A stretch of DNA of 45,430 nucleotides from CAZPHI01 sp964586425 (GTDB lineage Bacteria; Bacillota; Clostridia; Lachnospirales; Lachnospiraceae), in the NCBI GenBank assembly GCA_964586425.1, contig CAZPHI010000013.1, positions 1 through 45,430 on the forward strand, in the 5' to 3' direction. The notes beneath the pieces are model-generated. The model was not told the DNA's origin and did no database searches. It worked only from the letters and a program-made list of their open reading frames with translations. Each line of letters begins with the position of its first letter. The first letter of the stretch is position 1. The position numbers and the translations under genes are program-made. Below are positions 28,301 through 36,697 of this stretch, piece after piece.

Positions 28301-29069
28301 AGGTACAAACTGCGAATACGATAGTACTAAAGCTTTCGAAAGAGCTGGCGCAGACGTTATTGTTAAAGTATTCAAGAACCTTGATGCTCAGTCAATTAGA
28401 GATTCAGTAGAAGAATTTGAAGCTGCTATTAACAAGTCACAGATTATTATGTTCCCAGGTGGTTTCTCAGCTGGTGATGAACCTGATGGCTCAGCTAAGT
28501 TCTTTGCTACAGCATTCAGAAATGAAAAGATGAAAGAAGCTGTTCACAGACTTCTTAATGAGAGAGATGGTCTTGCACTTGGTATCTGTAATGGTTTCCA
28601 GGCACTTATTAAGCTTGGTCTTGTTCCTAACGGACAGATTACAGGACAGGATGCTAACTCACCAACTCTTACATTCAACACAATTAACAGACATATATCT
28701 AAGATGGTATACACTAAGGTTGTTACTAACAAATCACCTTGGTTACAGGGCGCAGAACTTGGCGGCGTATATTGTAATCCAGCATCACATGGTGAAGGTA
28801 GATTCGTTGCACCTAAGGAATGGCTTGATAAGTTATTCGAGAACGGTCAGGTAGCTACTCAGTACTGTGATTTTGATGGTAACATCTCAATGGATGAAGA
28901 ATGGAACGTTAACGGTTCATATATGGCAATCGAAGGTATCACTAGCCCAGATGGCAGATGCTTAGGTAAGATGGCTCATTCAGAGAGACGTGGAGATAGC
29001 GTAGCTATTAACATCTACGGTGAGCAGGATCTTAAGATATTTGAATCAGGTGTTAAGTACTTCAAATAA
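25317..29069 (+). CDS. purL: phosphoribosylformylglycinamidine synthase, single-chain
   Basis: Catalyses the ATP- and glutamine-dependent step from FGAR to FGAM in purine synthesis. The 1250-residue chain fuses PurS-like, synthase and glutaminase parts as in the long clostridial form (TIGR01857 type). The synthase core shows TYWSDHCRHTTF, FKNETHNHPTEIEPFGGAATCLGG, and a second half with GLPSIGGKDSMSGTF. The C-terminal glutaminase (from about 985) has FPGTNCEYD, nucleophile Cys near 1090 in LGICNGFQAL, and SHGEGRF with the His-Glu pair. The start is ATG 25317 behind TTTGGAGG; the in-frame upstream codon at 25272 has no ribosome site. Codons ending in T (GCT, GGT, CTT) are enriched relative to neighbours, suggesting high expression. 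No other pur genes adjoin it. Confidence 0.95.
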   Translation: MSNVRRVYVEKQQEFAVQAAELKGEIKSYLGIKTVENVRILNRYDIENLSDETYKKALTTVFSEPPVDIVYETDFTHDTSDFVFSVEYLPGQFDQRADSAEQCVKFFNENELPTIKSAVTYVVSGTLTDEEKEKIKNHCINPVDSREAAKAIPETLIADFEEPADVIVFDGFKDMEESKLKELYDSLGLAMTFKDFLHIQNYYKNEEDRDPSMTEIRVLDTYWSDHCRHTTFSTELKDVVFDEGYYNKPIKSTYERYLSDREEIFKGRKDKFVCLMDLALMAMRKLKKEGKLDDQEESDEINACSIVVPVEVDGKTEEWLVNFKNETHNHPTEIEPFGGAATCLGGAIRDPLSGRTYVYQAMRVTGAADPTASMKDTLNGKLPQKKLVRSAANGYSSYGNQIGLATGYVKEIYHPDYVAKRMEIGAVMGAAPRRAVIRENSDPGDIIILLGGRTGRDGCGGATGSSKVHTEASIETCGAEVQKGNAPTERKIQRLFRREEVSKLIKKCNDFGAGGVSVAIGELADGLKVSLDKVPKKYAGLDGTEIAISESQERMAVVVDPKDVAQFLAYAAEENLEAIEVATVTEEKRLVLEWRGKEIVNISRAFLDTNGAHQETSVEVEMPSEKAEVLNKPEVKDVKATWLNVLADLNECSQKGLVERFDGSIGAGSVFMPYGGKYQLTEVQTMVAKLPVLTGKCDTVTMMSYGFDPYLSSWSPYHGAMYAVVDSVAKIVAAGGDYKKIRFTFQEYFRRMTEDPKRWSQPFSALLGAYEAQLGFGLPSIGGKDSMSGTFNDIDVPPTLVSFAVDVAKEQDIITPELKAAGNTLVKFSIEKDEYQLPVYEQIKALYEAIHEMIQAGTIVSAYVLDKNGLVPALSKMAFGNKLGVDVDKNIKAEDLFAPEYGCIVAEVKADKLADIKADYTLVGQVNAGTGFTYGDVTITMDEALNSWSNTLEKVFPTKAEQGTDTIETKLFNTDNIYVCKNKVARPTVFIPVFPGTNCEYDSTKAFERAGADVIVKVFKNLDAQSIRDSVEEFEAAINKSQIIMFPGGFSAGDEPDGSAKFFATAFRNEKMKEAVHRLLNERDGLALGICNGFQALIKLGLVPNGQITGQDANSPTLTFNTINRHISKMVYTKVVTNKSPWLQGAELGGVYCNPASHGEGRFVAPKEWLDKLFENGQVATQYCDFDGNISMDEEWNVNGSYMAIEGITSPDGRCLGKMAHSERRGDSVAINIYGEQDLKIFESGVKYFK

Positions 29070-29110
29070 TCAATATACTTATATAGCAGTAAACTATTAT
29101 AACTAATATA

Positions 29111-29166
29111 AATCCCCTTAAGGAGACAAGGTTAATATGACCAGATGCTTCTTAGGGGGATTTTTG
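29111..29166 (+). terminator. terminator of purL
   Basis: A 12-pair stem (29111-29122 AATCCCCTTAAG with 29151-29162 CTTAGGGGGATT, one G-U) is followed by a T run at 29161-29165. The loop is about 28 bases, long for a terminator, so a structured 3' end or small RNA remains possible. Confidence 0.7.
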
Positions 29167-29195
29167 TTGTACAAATGCTTTTAAATCTCCAACAC

Positions 29196-29224
29196 TTGAT
29201 TTTATGATTAAAGTTCGCTATACT
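29196..29224 (+). promoter_or_regulatory. promoter of the membrane diguanylate cyclase gene
   Basis: TTGATT (29196-29201), a 17-base spacer and TATACT (29219-29224), just after the purL terminator. It gives a leader of about 100 bases before ATG 29330. I see no c-di-GMP riboswitch in that leader. Confidence 0.65.
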
Positions 29225-29329
29225 AGAAACATACAGACAATAATTGGTTAAAACGTAGATAGCTATGCGTAGTACAGTATTTTGATGGTCCTGTATTATG
29301 CATGGCTTTTTATAATTGGAGGGAAATCA

Positions 29330-30628
29330 ATGGATAAAAACAAAAAGAAATCACTAATGTCGAATATGCTTATAATGGCGGTAATTCCTGTAGTTCTATT
29401 AGCTGCAATAATAGCAATTGCAGGATATTGTTCTTTTACATCAGCAATGAATACTGAGATAGAAGATGAATTGGATAATGTAAGCAAACTGATTTTGAAT
29501 TACTATGATTCGGAATATCCAGGCGATTACTATGTTCGAGGGGACAATGAGTTAATGCTCTTTAAGGGTGATACAGCTTTGAATGGTGAAAACAGATACA
29601 TAGATTGTGTTAAAGAGGATACAGGGCTGGATATATCTTTGTTTTATGATAATATAAGATTTCAAACAACTATCAAAGATGAATCTGGTGAACGTGTAGT
29701 TGGAACGACAGCGCATATCAAGGTAGTCACGGAAGTTTTAGATACAAACACTCCAAAGCTATATACTAATAGTACAATAGCAGGTGAGACATATTATGCA
29801 TATTATGTACCTGTAACTAATTCAGATGGAACATGTGTAGGTATGCTTGCAATAGCAAAACAAATTCAAATGGTTAATAAAACAGTCATAAAATCAATTG
29901 TACCATTAGCATTAATAAGTGTAATTGCAGCAGCTGTTATAGGCTGCATTATGGCAAGATATGCAAAAGGAATTGTAAGAAAACTTAAGATGATTCAAAC
30001 ATCAATGGATAAAGTATCAGATGGTAATCTGGCATATAAGATAGACAAAGAAATCACTGATAGAACTGATGAATTTGGAGATATGGGTAAAGCAGTTAAC
30101 AGAATGCAAAAATCACTTAGAGAATTGATTGAATTAGACATGTTAACTGGTCTCAATAATAGAAGATTCGCCGAAAAGCAGATTAAAGAGATTCGTGATA
30201 AATCCACTAATAATGGAATGGAATACTCCATAGCTATAGGAGATATTGATTTCTTTAAGAAAGTTAATGATACATATGGACATGATTGCGGTGATGAAGC
30301 ACTCAAATTCGTATCAATGACTTTAAGAAACAATTTGAAGGGAAAAGGTTTTGCAGCAAGATGGGGCGGAGAGGAATTCCTGCTTGTGTTTGACAGATGT
30401 CAGTACGATGAAGCAGTTAAGACTATTGAATTAATTCGTCATCAGATAGAGAATACAGTAATATCCTATAATGATATTACGTTCAGAATATCTATGACAT
30501 TCGGTATTGTAAAAGGTGATAATTCACTTGAGTTGAATAAATTATTAGTTAAAGCCGATGACAGACTATATTATGGAAAACAGAATGGAAGAAACAGGTT
30601 GGTAAGCAGTGATGAAGATATGCGATGA
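29330..30628 (+). CDS. membrane diguanylate cyclase with extracytoplasmic sensor, HAMP and GGDEF
   Basis: A 432-residue protein: transmembrane helix about 10-32, an extracytoplasmic sensor of about 140 residues (Cache-like in size and position), a second helix about 190-212, a HAMP linker, then a GGDEF domain. GGDEF features are complete: DMLTGLNNRR, GDIDFFKKVNDTYGHDCGDE, and the active loop as WGGEEF (near 345). It should make c-di-GMP from two GTP in response to an outside signal. The start is ATG 29330 behind TTGGAGGG; the upstream TTG at 29282 lacks a ribosome site. It overlaps the peptidase gene. Confidence 0.9.
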   Translation: MDKNKKKSLMSNMLIMAVIPVVLLAAIIAIAGYCSFTSAMNTEIEDELDNVSKLILNYYDSEYPGDYYVRGDNELMLFKGDTALNGENRYIDCVKEDTGLDISLFYDNIRFQTTIKDESGERVVGTTAHIKVVTEVLDTNTPKLYTNSTIAGETYYAYYVPVTNSDGTCVGMLAIAKQIQMVNKTVIKSIVPLALISVIAAAVIGCIMARYAKGIVRKLKMIQTSMDKVSDGNLAYKIDKEITDRTDEFGDMGKAVNRMQKSLRELIELDMLTGLNNRRFAEKQIKEIRDKSTNNGMEYSIAIGDIDFFKKVNDTYGHDCGDEALKFVSMTLRNNLKGKGFAARWGGEEFLLVFDRCQYDEAVKTIELIRHQIENTVISYNDITFRISMTFGIVKGDNSLELNKLLVKADDRLYYGKQNGRNRLVSSDEDMR

Positions 30629-31721
30629 ATTAAAGGAATTAGTAGCAATAAGTGCCCCTTCAGGCAAAGAGGGGAAAAGAGCTGAATATATATTGAATCG
30701 TCTGCAAAGAATGGGATATACACAAGCATTTATCGATAAAAAAGGCAACGTTATTGTAATTATAGAAGCGGCGGATGCTGATGCATCGGAAACAGTGGCT
30801 TTTGGCGCTCATATTGACACAGTATTCCCATATGAACATATCAAGATTATAGAAGATGATAGCTATCTTAGAGCACCTGGCATTGGTGATGATACGGCGA
30901 ATGTGGTGCTTTTGATTAATATATTGGAAGATATGAAGCTTAATGATATGAAGCCAAAGGTGAATCTGATGTTTATCTTTGATGTATGCGAGGAAGGTCT
31001 AGGCAATCTGAAAGGAATCAAAGAGATTTTTTGGGAAAATGCTGTATACGCAATTAAGCGTTTTTACGCAATCGATTTGGGTTATGACAGCATTTACAAT
31101 AGAATTGTTGGCTCAAGAAGATATGAGGCTGTGGTTAGGGCAAAGGGAGGACATTCATACAAAGACTTTGGTAATGAAAGTGCAATTGCTAAAGCTGCTG
31201 ACTGCATAAGGGATATATACAGCATCGCAACTGATGAATATGATGATGCTACAGTTACTTATAATGTTGGTACGATACAAGGTGGAACTTCTGTTAATGC
31301 GATTGCTGACAGATGCACATTCACAATTGATATGCGTTCGGACAATGCAAAGTGCCTGGAAGCCATTAATGAGAAGATTATTGGAATACTTGACGGATAT
31401 GGTATTGGCTATTCGCTGATAGGAGACAGACCTGCCGGAGAGTATGATGATAGTCAGAGAACAAGACAGCTCTATAATGAGATAGACGAGATGACACGAG
31501 AAGTATCGAATATCATTGTGAAGAATACGGGGATTGAACCTGTTGTGAAATCGGGTTCGACGGATTGTAATATTCCAGTATCTATGGGAATTCCTGCAAT
31601 TTGCTTTGGCGGCTATATAGGTGGTGGAACACATAGTGATTCAGAATGGATAGATAAAAAGTCGCTTGTTAGTGGTTATAATATAATTAAGGATGTTGTA
31701 ATGCGCTATGTGACTGTGTAA
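30612..31721 (+). CDS. M20-family metallopeptidase
   Basis: A 369-residue zinc peptidase/deacylase. Conserved metal and catalytic residues are present in order: GAHIDTV (His, Asp), GIGDDTANV (bridging Asp), DVCEEGLGN (catalytic and metal Glu), a later DLGYD, and C-terminal GGGTHSDSEW (His). A lid/dimerisation domain lies between, beginning at VRAKGGHSY. Family members are aminopeptidases, dipeptidases and amino-acid deacylases; the substrate is not inferable. It overlaps the GGDEF gene by 17 bases. GTG 30609 is an alternative start. The ribosome site is weak, so translation is probably coupled. Confidence 0.88.
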   Translation: MKICDELKELVAISAPSGKEGKRAEYILNRLQRMGYTQAFIDKKGNVIVIIEAADADASETVAFGAHIDTVFPYEHIKIIEDDSYLRAPGIGDDTANVVLLINILEDMKLNDMKPKVNLMFIFDVCEEGLGNLKGIKEIFWENAVYAIKRFYAIDLGYDSIYNRIVGSRRYEAVVRAKGGHSYKDFGNESAIAKAADCIRDIYSIATDEYDDATVTYNVGTIQGGTSVNAIADRCTFTIDMRSDNAKCLEAINEKIIGILDGYGIGYSLIGDRPAGEYDDSQRTRQLYNEIDEMTREVSNIIVKNTGIEPVVKSGSTDCNIPVSMGIPAICFGGYIGGGTHSDSEWIDKKSLVSGYNIIKDVVMRYVTV

Positions 31722-31751
31722 ATTATTAGGAACAAAATAGTAAAAATAGTG

Positions 31752-31779
31752 TTGAATATGCGCGAGATATTTGTATAAT
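31752..31779 (+). promoter_or_regulatory. promoter of the methionine synthase operon
   Basis: TTGAAT (31752-31757), a 16-base spacer and TATAAT (31774-31779). About 50 bases separate it from the first ATG, too little for a SAM or cobalamin riboswitch, and none is seen. Confidence 0.6.
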
Positions 31780-31828
31780 AGATAGAGTTAAAGCATTATT
31801 ATGAAAATTAATAGAATAGGAATAGCAG

Positions 31829-32512
31829 ATGGCAGAAGAAATTATATTAGAGAAGCTTAATAGAAAAGAAGCATTAAGATATCTGGGATATAAGAATTAT
31901 GCACCAGATGAAAGAATAGAATCAATGATGGATGAATGTGAAGAAGAACTTCTATTAAGTGCAATTCCAAGATATGTATATAGATGTTTTGATTTGGTGG
32001 ATGAGGAGAACGGAATCAGGCTTGATAATACGAATCTTGTACTTACAGGTAATTCAATAAGAGAACATCTTCTTGGATGTGAGAAGGCGGTAGTGATAGC
32101 GGCAACAATATCGGATAGAGTGGACAAGCTTATTAGAATATGCCAGATTAAAGATATGACTAAGGCTCTGATTATGGATAGTATGGCTAGTGTATGTGTT
32201 GAACAGTTGTGTGATAAGATTGATTTAATTATTAAGGATGAATTCTCACAGTACAATCAGACATTCAGATTCGGGATTGGTTATGGAGACCTTCCGTTAA
32301 GCTTGCAGCCTGAGATACTTAATGTCTTACAGGCATCAAAGATAATAGGACTGACGGTTAGTGATTCATACCTTATGAATCCAGTAAAATCAGTAACTTC
32401 AATAATAGGACTTACTAAGGGCACAGTTGCTAAAAAAAGCAGAGGATGTCAGACATGCAATATGAGAGATATATGTAGATTTAGAGCGGAAGGTGGTCAT
32501 TGCAATGGATAA
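31829..32512 (+). CDS. B12-dependent methionine synthase activation-domain protein
   Basis: A 227-residue stand-alone version of the MetH reactivation domain, which binds SAM and re-methylates oxidised cobalamin. The family segment FRFGIGYGDLPLSLQPEIL and the SYLMNPVKSVTSIIGLTKG stretch are clear. The C-terminus carries a cysteine set (CQTCNMRDIC and a later C) that may bind a metal or iron-sulfur cluster. The synthase gene starts within its last codons (8-base overlap), so the two chains are made together and together replace a single-chain MetH. Confidence 0.88.
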   Translation: MAEEIILEKLNRKEALRYLGYKNYAPDERIESMMDECEEELLLSAIPRYVYRCFDLVDEENGIRLDNTNLVLTGNSIREHLLGCEKAVVIAATISDRVDKLIRICQIKDMTKALIMDSMASVCVEQLCDKIDLIIKDEFSQYNQTFRFGIGYGDLPLSLQPEILNVLQASKIIGLTVSDSYLMNPVKSVTSIIGLTKGTVAKKSRGCQTCNMRDICRFRAEGGHCNG

Positions 32513-34940
32513 GAAGACAAGATTTGGAGAATTGTTTAATAAAGAATATGTAATATTTGATGGCGCTATGGGAACAATGCTGCAGGCTGCCGGAATGAAG
32601 ATGGGTGAGATTCCAGAGGTTCTCAATATAAAAGAACCAAAGCTTCTATCGGATATTCATAGACAATATCTTGATGCGGGTGTTGAGGTTATATACGCGA
32701 ATACATTCGGAGCTAATTCGTACAAGCTAGAGGGCAGTGGATATACAGTAGAACAGTTGGTTAAAGCAGGAATTAGTAATGCTAAAACAGCAGTTGATGA
32801 AAGTGGCAAAGACGCACTTGTTGCACTTGATGTAGGACCAATAGGACAGCTTTTGGCACCATCAGGAGTATTGTCATTCGATGAGGCGTACGAGATATAT
32901 AAAGAGATAGTTATTGCCGGAAGTGATGCTGATTTGGTGGTGTTTGAGACAATGACAGATATATTAGAAGTTAAGGCAGCAGTGCTTGCAGCAAAAGAGA
33001 ACAGCAATCTTCCTATTGTGTGTACAATGACATTCGAAGCTAATATGAGAACGTTCGTAGGTTGTGAAGTGCCTTCTATGGTATTGACACTTGAGGGCTT
33101 GGGAGTGGATGCACTCGGAGTGAATTGTTCATTAGGACCAAAGGAATTAGAACCTGTAATAAAAGAGATGTCACAGTGGATTAATGTTCCAATGGTTATT
33201 AAACCTAATGCGGGTCTTCCTGATCCTGTAACTAATACTTATGATGTTACACCATATGATTTTGCAGAATATATCAAAGACCTGAGACAATATAAAATCA
33301 AAGGTTTCGGAGGATGCTGTGGTACTAATCCGGATTATATCAGAGCATTAACAGAGATGCTTGCTAATAACGGCAATATGTTTGAAGTAGAGAAGAAGCA
33401 CAGAGTTGCAGTATGCTCACAGACAAAGACGGTTGAGATATCTGAACCAAGAATAATAGGTGAGAGAATCAATCCTACTGGAAAGAAGCTTTTCAAAGAA
33501 GCATTATTAAAAGGGGATATGGATTACATTCTCAATCAGGCACTAGAACAGGTTAATGCCGGTGCAGATATTCTTGATGTTAATGTAGGGCTTCCGGGTA
33601 TAGACGAGAAACAGATGATGGTTGATACAATTCAGGCGTTGCAGGCTGTAGTAGATGTTCCATTACAGATAGATTCTACTATTCCAGAAGTATTAGAGGC
33701 GGCACTACGAGTATATAATGGAAAACCAATAGTTAATTCAGTTAATGGTGAAGATGCATCACTTGATACTATACTCCCAATTGTCAGCAAATATGGTGCA
33801 GCAGTTGTAGGTCTTACATTGGACAAGGATGGAATTCCAAAGAAAGCAATTGATAGATATAGAATTGCTGAGAAGATTCTTAAGAAAGCACTTGAGTATA
33901 ATATTCCAAAAGAAGATATATATATAGATTGTCTGACGCTTACTGCATCAGCTGAGCAGGAAGGCGTTATGGAGACATTGAAAGCTGTGAATATGGTGAA
34001 GAACAGCCTCGGATTAAAGACTGTTCTTGGAGTATCAAACATCTCGTTTGGATTGCCTAATAGAGAGCTTGTTAATCACATATTCCTGACAATGGCATTA
34101 ACTAATGGTCTTGATCTACCAATTATTAATCCTAATATTGAAGCTATGACTGGAGCAGTTCGTGCATATAAGCTACTTGCCAATATTGATGAGAATTCAG
34201 TCTCATACATCAAAGCTTATGCTGATTTTAAGACACCTAAGATAATCCCAAGTGTTACAAAGAGTGCTGATACAGCCAATAAGCCAGAAACACCGGCAGA
34301 ACAGCCAAAGGATACAGCATCTCTTTTGTATAGAGCAATAGTATCTGGACTGAAGAATGAAGGTGCTATCTATACAAAGCAGTTATTAGATGACAAGGTT
34401 GATTCATTAGAAATAGTTAATAATACACTGATTCCGGCATTGGATGAGATTGGAGCAGGCTTTGAGAAGGGAACGGTGTTCCTTCCACAGCTTATTATGT
34501 CAGCGTCAGTTGCACAGGCAGCATTCGAAGTAATTAAGAGAGTTATGACAGAGAGTAACCAGACACCTGAGAGTAAGGGAAGAATAGTTCTTGCTACAGT
34601 TAAGGGTGATGTTCATGATATAGGAAAGAATATTGTTAAGGTTCTTCTTGAGAATTATGGATATGAAGTTATAGATTTGGGCAAGGATGTGGATTATCAG
34701 GCAGTTGTAGATGCAATCAAAAAATATGACGTGAAACTTGTTGGACTTTCAGCTCTTATGACAACAACACTAGTTTCAATGAAGAAAACAATAGAATTGA
34801 TTCATGAGAATGGGCTTGATTGTAAAATCATGGTAGGTGGTGCAGTGCTTACACCCGAATATGCGCAGGAAATTAAGGCTGATTTTTACTCGAAGGATGC
34901 GAAAGAATCAGTTGATATTGCGAAGCGTGTTTTAGGATGA
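32505..34940 (+). CDS. metH: B12-dependent methionine synthase, without the activation domain
   Basis: Transfers the methyl group of methyltetrahydrofolate to homocysteine via cobalamin. The 811-residue chain has a homocysteine-binding domain (1 to about 290; zinc Cys near 206 in VNCS and two near 268 in GGCCGT), a pterin-binding domain (from IGERINPTG near 319), a helical cap, and a B12-binding Rossmann domain with DVHDIGKN near 702 (the cobalt-ligating D-x-H-x-x-G). It ends without the C-terminal activation domain, which the preceding gene supplies. The start is ATG 32505, with an AAGGTGG site inside the upstream gene; GTG 32493 is less likely. Confidence 0.93.
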   Translation: MDKKTRFGELFNKEYVIFDGAMGTMLQAAGMKMGEIPEVLNIKEPKLLSDIHRQYLDAGVEVIYANTFGANSYKLEGSGYTVEQLVKAGISNAKTAVDESGKDALVALDVGPIGQLLAPSGVLSFDEAYEIYKEIVIAGSDADLVVFETMTDILEVKAAVLAAKENSNLPIVCTMTFEANMRTFVGCEVPSMVLTLEGLGVDALGVNCSLGPKELEPVIKEMSQWINVPMVIKPNAGLPDPVTNTYDVTPYDFAEYIKDLRQYKIKGFGGCCGTNPDYIRALTEMLANNGNMFEVEKKHRVAVCSQTKTVEISEPRIIGERINPTGKKLFKEALLKGDMDYILNQALEQVNAGADILDVNVGLPGIDEKQMMVDTIQALQAVVDVPLQIDSTIPEVLEAALRVYNGKPIVNSVNGEDASLDTILPIVSKYGAAVVGLTLDKDGIPKKAIDRYRIAEKILKKALEYNIPKEDIYIDCLTLTASAEQEGVMETLKAVNMVKNSLGLKTVLGVSNISFGLPNRELVNHIFLTMALTNGLDLPIINPNIEAMTGAVRAYKLLANIDENSVSYIKAYADFKTPKIIPSVTKSADTANKPETPAEQPKDTASLLYRAIVSGLKNEGAIYTKQLLDDKVDSLEIVNNTLIPALDEIGAGFEKGTVFLPQLIMSASVAQAAFEVIKRVMTESNQTPESKGRIVLATVKGDVHDIGKNIVKVLLENYGYEVIDLGKDVDYQAVVDAIKKYDVKLVGLSALMTTTLVSMKKTIELIHENGLDCKIMVGGAVLTPEYAQEIKADFYSKDAKESVDIAKRVLG

Positions 34941-34942
34941 TT

Positions 34943-34960
34943 TTGACATTTTTTTATCAA
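34943..34960. promoter_or_regulatory. possible Rex operator (autoregulation)
   Basis: TTGACATTTTTTTATCAA has the 18-base length and outer TTG...CAA arms of Rex sites (clostridial consensus TTGTTAA-N4-TTAACAA), with inner positions partly matched. It covers the -35 and spacer of the rex promoter, where a repressor would act. Confidence 0.4.
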
Positions 34961-34971
34961 TAATATATAAT
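34943..34971 (+). promoter_or_regulatory. perfect consensus sigma-A promoter of rex
   Basis: TTGACA (34943-34948), a 17-base spacer and TATAAT (34966-34971) match the consensus at all 12 positions. It begins two bases after the metH stop. Confidence 0.85.
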
Positions 34972-35024
34972 ATTATGATAAGTTGCATTTTTTGAACGCA
35001 ATGTGCGTAGAAACGAGGTTGGTT

Positions 35025-35660
35025 ATGGAAGAACAGAAGAAGATATCTTCAGCTGTTATTAGACGTCTCCCAAGATATTACAGATATCTGGGTGAATTAA
35101 TAGAGTCAGATACAATGCGTATATCATCAAAAGAGTTAAGTGAGAAGATGAAAGTTACAGCATCACAAATCAGACAGGATCTTAATAATTTTGGTGGCTT
35201 TGGACAGCAGGGATATGGATATAATGTCCAATCTCTATATGAAGAGATAGGTAAGATACTTGGAATTGACAGATCTCATAATATGATTATTATAGGTGCA
35301 GGTAATCTTGGACAGGCAATAGTTAATTATAGAGATTTTGAAAAAAGAGGATTTATAATCAAAGGTATATTTGATTCTAATCCTGAACTTAAGGGAAAGA
35401 ATGTAAGAGGAATTAAAATTATGCTTGATACTGAGATGAAGCAGTTTATCAAAGATAATAATATTGAGATTGCAGCTCTTACACTTCCCAAATCTGCAGC
35501 AAGAGAAGTCTCTCTTATGGCGGTTGAAGCTGGTATAAAGGGAATCTGGAATTTTGCACATACGGATCTTAATTTACCAGAGAATATAATTGTTGAGAAT
35601 GTTCACCTATCAGAAAGTCTTATGAGATTATCATATAATCTGGCTACCAAGGATAAGTAG
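35025..35660 (+). CDS. rex: redox-sensing transcriptional repressor Rex
   Basis: Rex senses the NADH/NAD+ ratio and represses fermentation and NADH-oxidising genes. The 211-residue protein has an N-terminal winged helix (RRLPRYYRYLGEL, then VTASQIRQDLNNFGGFGQQG) and a Rossmann NAD(H)-binding domain with IIGAGNLGQA near 90. The C-terminal helix (LSESLMRLSYNL) fits the domain-swapped dimer of the family. The start is ATG 35025 behind ACGAGG; the in-frame ATG at 34983 has no ribosome site. Confidence 0.95.
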   Translation: MEEQKKISSAVIRRLPRYYRYLGELIESDTMRISSKELSEKMKVTASQIRQDLNNFGGFGQQGYGYNVQSLYEEIGKILGIDRSHNMIIIGAGNLGQAIVNYRDFEKRGFIIKGIFDSNPELKGKNVRGIKIMLDTEMKQFIKDNNIEIAALTLPKSAAREVSLMAVEAGIKGIWNFAHTDLNLPENIIVENVHLSESLMRLSYNLATKDK

Positions 35661-35683
35661 TAATATAGAAAGGATTATCTGTT

Positions 35684-36289
35684 ATGGCTAAAATCACTTA
35701 TGAATTATTAAAAGAGAAGCTTGCTGGAACTCAGGTGCCGGTATTGACGCTTGATGAACGCTGGTACAAGCTGATTCCTGAGAAGGAAAAAACAGAGGAG
35801 ATTAGCAATCTCGAAACAACGGTTAATGATTATTTGAAGAAGCAGGGACAGGTAAATACTGACTTAAAAGAAGTTAAGAAGATTAAGGCAAAGCTTATCC
35901 AGGATGTTGTTGATAATATGGAAGAGGACGGAGCTCAGGATGCAAAACATAAGAAGCTAATGAGCCAGAATCAACGCTTGATTCAGGAAGCAAAAGAAAA
36001 AATCACAGCACTTGAAGACGAATCAATGGAGGTGCCCAAATTACTTAACGAAGCAAATCTTCGCCTTTTGGCAGCGACTCTGCAGTATTCATTTGAAAGG
36101 CTTAATACCAACAAAGAAGATATAGAGCTTCTTGACAAATGGATTAATGATACTAGAATTAAGTTAAAGAAAAAGATTCTAATTAAGCAGGATAAAGAAA
36201 CGAAGAATAATAAGATGTATGGCTATATGCATGATATACTAGGCCCAGATCTAATGGGAGATATAGATAAGCTTAATGAACTAGATTAA
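35684..36289 (+). CDS. unrecognised coiled-coil cytoplasmic protein
   Basis: A 201-residue protein with no signal peptide or membrane segment. It starts with a short globular region (VPVLTLDERWYKLIP), followed by long charged helices from about 35 to 115 that look like a coiled coil, then a helical C-terminus ending in MYGYMHDILGPDLMGDIDKL. I do not recognise the family. It sits 23 bases after rex and 19 before acpS, so it is probably in their operon. Confidence 0.75.
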   Translation: MAKITYELLKEKLAGTQVPVLTLDERWYKLIPEKEKTEEISNLETTVNDYLKKQGQVNTDLKEVKKIKAKLIQDVVDNMEEDGAQDAKHKKLMSQNQRLIQEAKEKITALEDESMEVPKLLNEANLRLLAATLQYSFERLNTNKEDIELLDKWINDTRIKLKKKILIKQDKETKNNKMYGYMHDILGPDLMGDIDKLNELD

Positions 36290-36308
36290 TTAAGCGTGGG
36301 AGGATTCC

Positions 36309-36668
36309 ATGATTTTAGGAATAGGCAATGATATAATTGAGATAGAGCGAGTGAAGAAAGCCTGTTTAAAGCAGACTTTCTTTACTCGCTGTTTTACTGA
36401 GAAAGAGCAGCAGCTTATTAAGGACAATTATACAAGGGCGGCTGGTAATTTTTGCGTTAAGGAATCGGTAGCTAAGGCTTTTGGAACAGGGTTCACAACA
36501 TTTGCATTAAAAGATATTGAAGTTCTAAGAGATGAAAAAGGTAAGCCATATGTGAACCTATATGGTGAAGCAAAGAAAATATATGATAATATGGGTGGAC
36601 GTAATATATACGTTAGTATATCTAATATCAAGGAACTTGCTAGTGCAGTTGCGGTAATAGAAAACTAA
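36309..36668 (+). CDS. acpS: holo-[acyl-carrier-protein] synthase
   Basis: Transfers 4'-phosphopantetheine from CoA to the serine of acyl carrier protein. The 119-residue length is typical. The magnesium-binding Asp is in GIGNDIIEIERV and the Glu in FCVKESVAKAFGTGF, both in the expected positions. A GGGAGGATT site precedes the ATG. It begins the acpS-nnrDE-alr run common in Firmicutes. Confidence 0.95.
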   Translation: MILGIGNDIIEIERVKKACLKQTFFTRCFTEKEQQLIKDNYTRAAGNFCVKESVAKAFGTGFTTFALKDIEVLRDEKGKPYVNLYGEAKKIYDNMGGRNIYVSISNIKELASAVAVIEN

Positions 36669-36697
36669 ACGTGATAATCACACAACCGGGAGGCAGT

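Noticed and set aside
31155..31634. A 159-codon minus-strand frame inside the M20 peptidase gene
   Set aside because: Shadow of a well-supported gene, rich in Cys, Ser, Asn and Ile as expected from antisense translation.
31722..31828. SAM or cobalamin riboswitch upstream of the methionine synthase genes
   Set aside because: The transcribed leader is about 50 bases, shorter than either aptamer.
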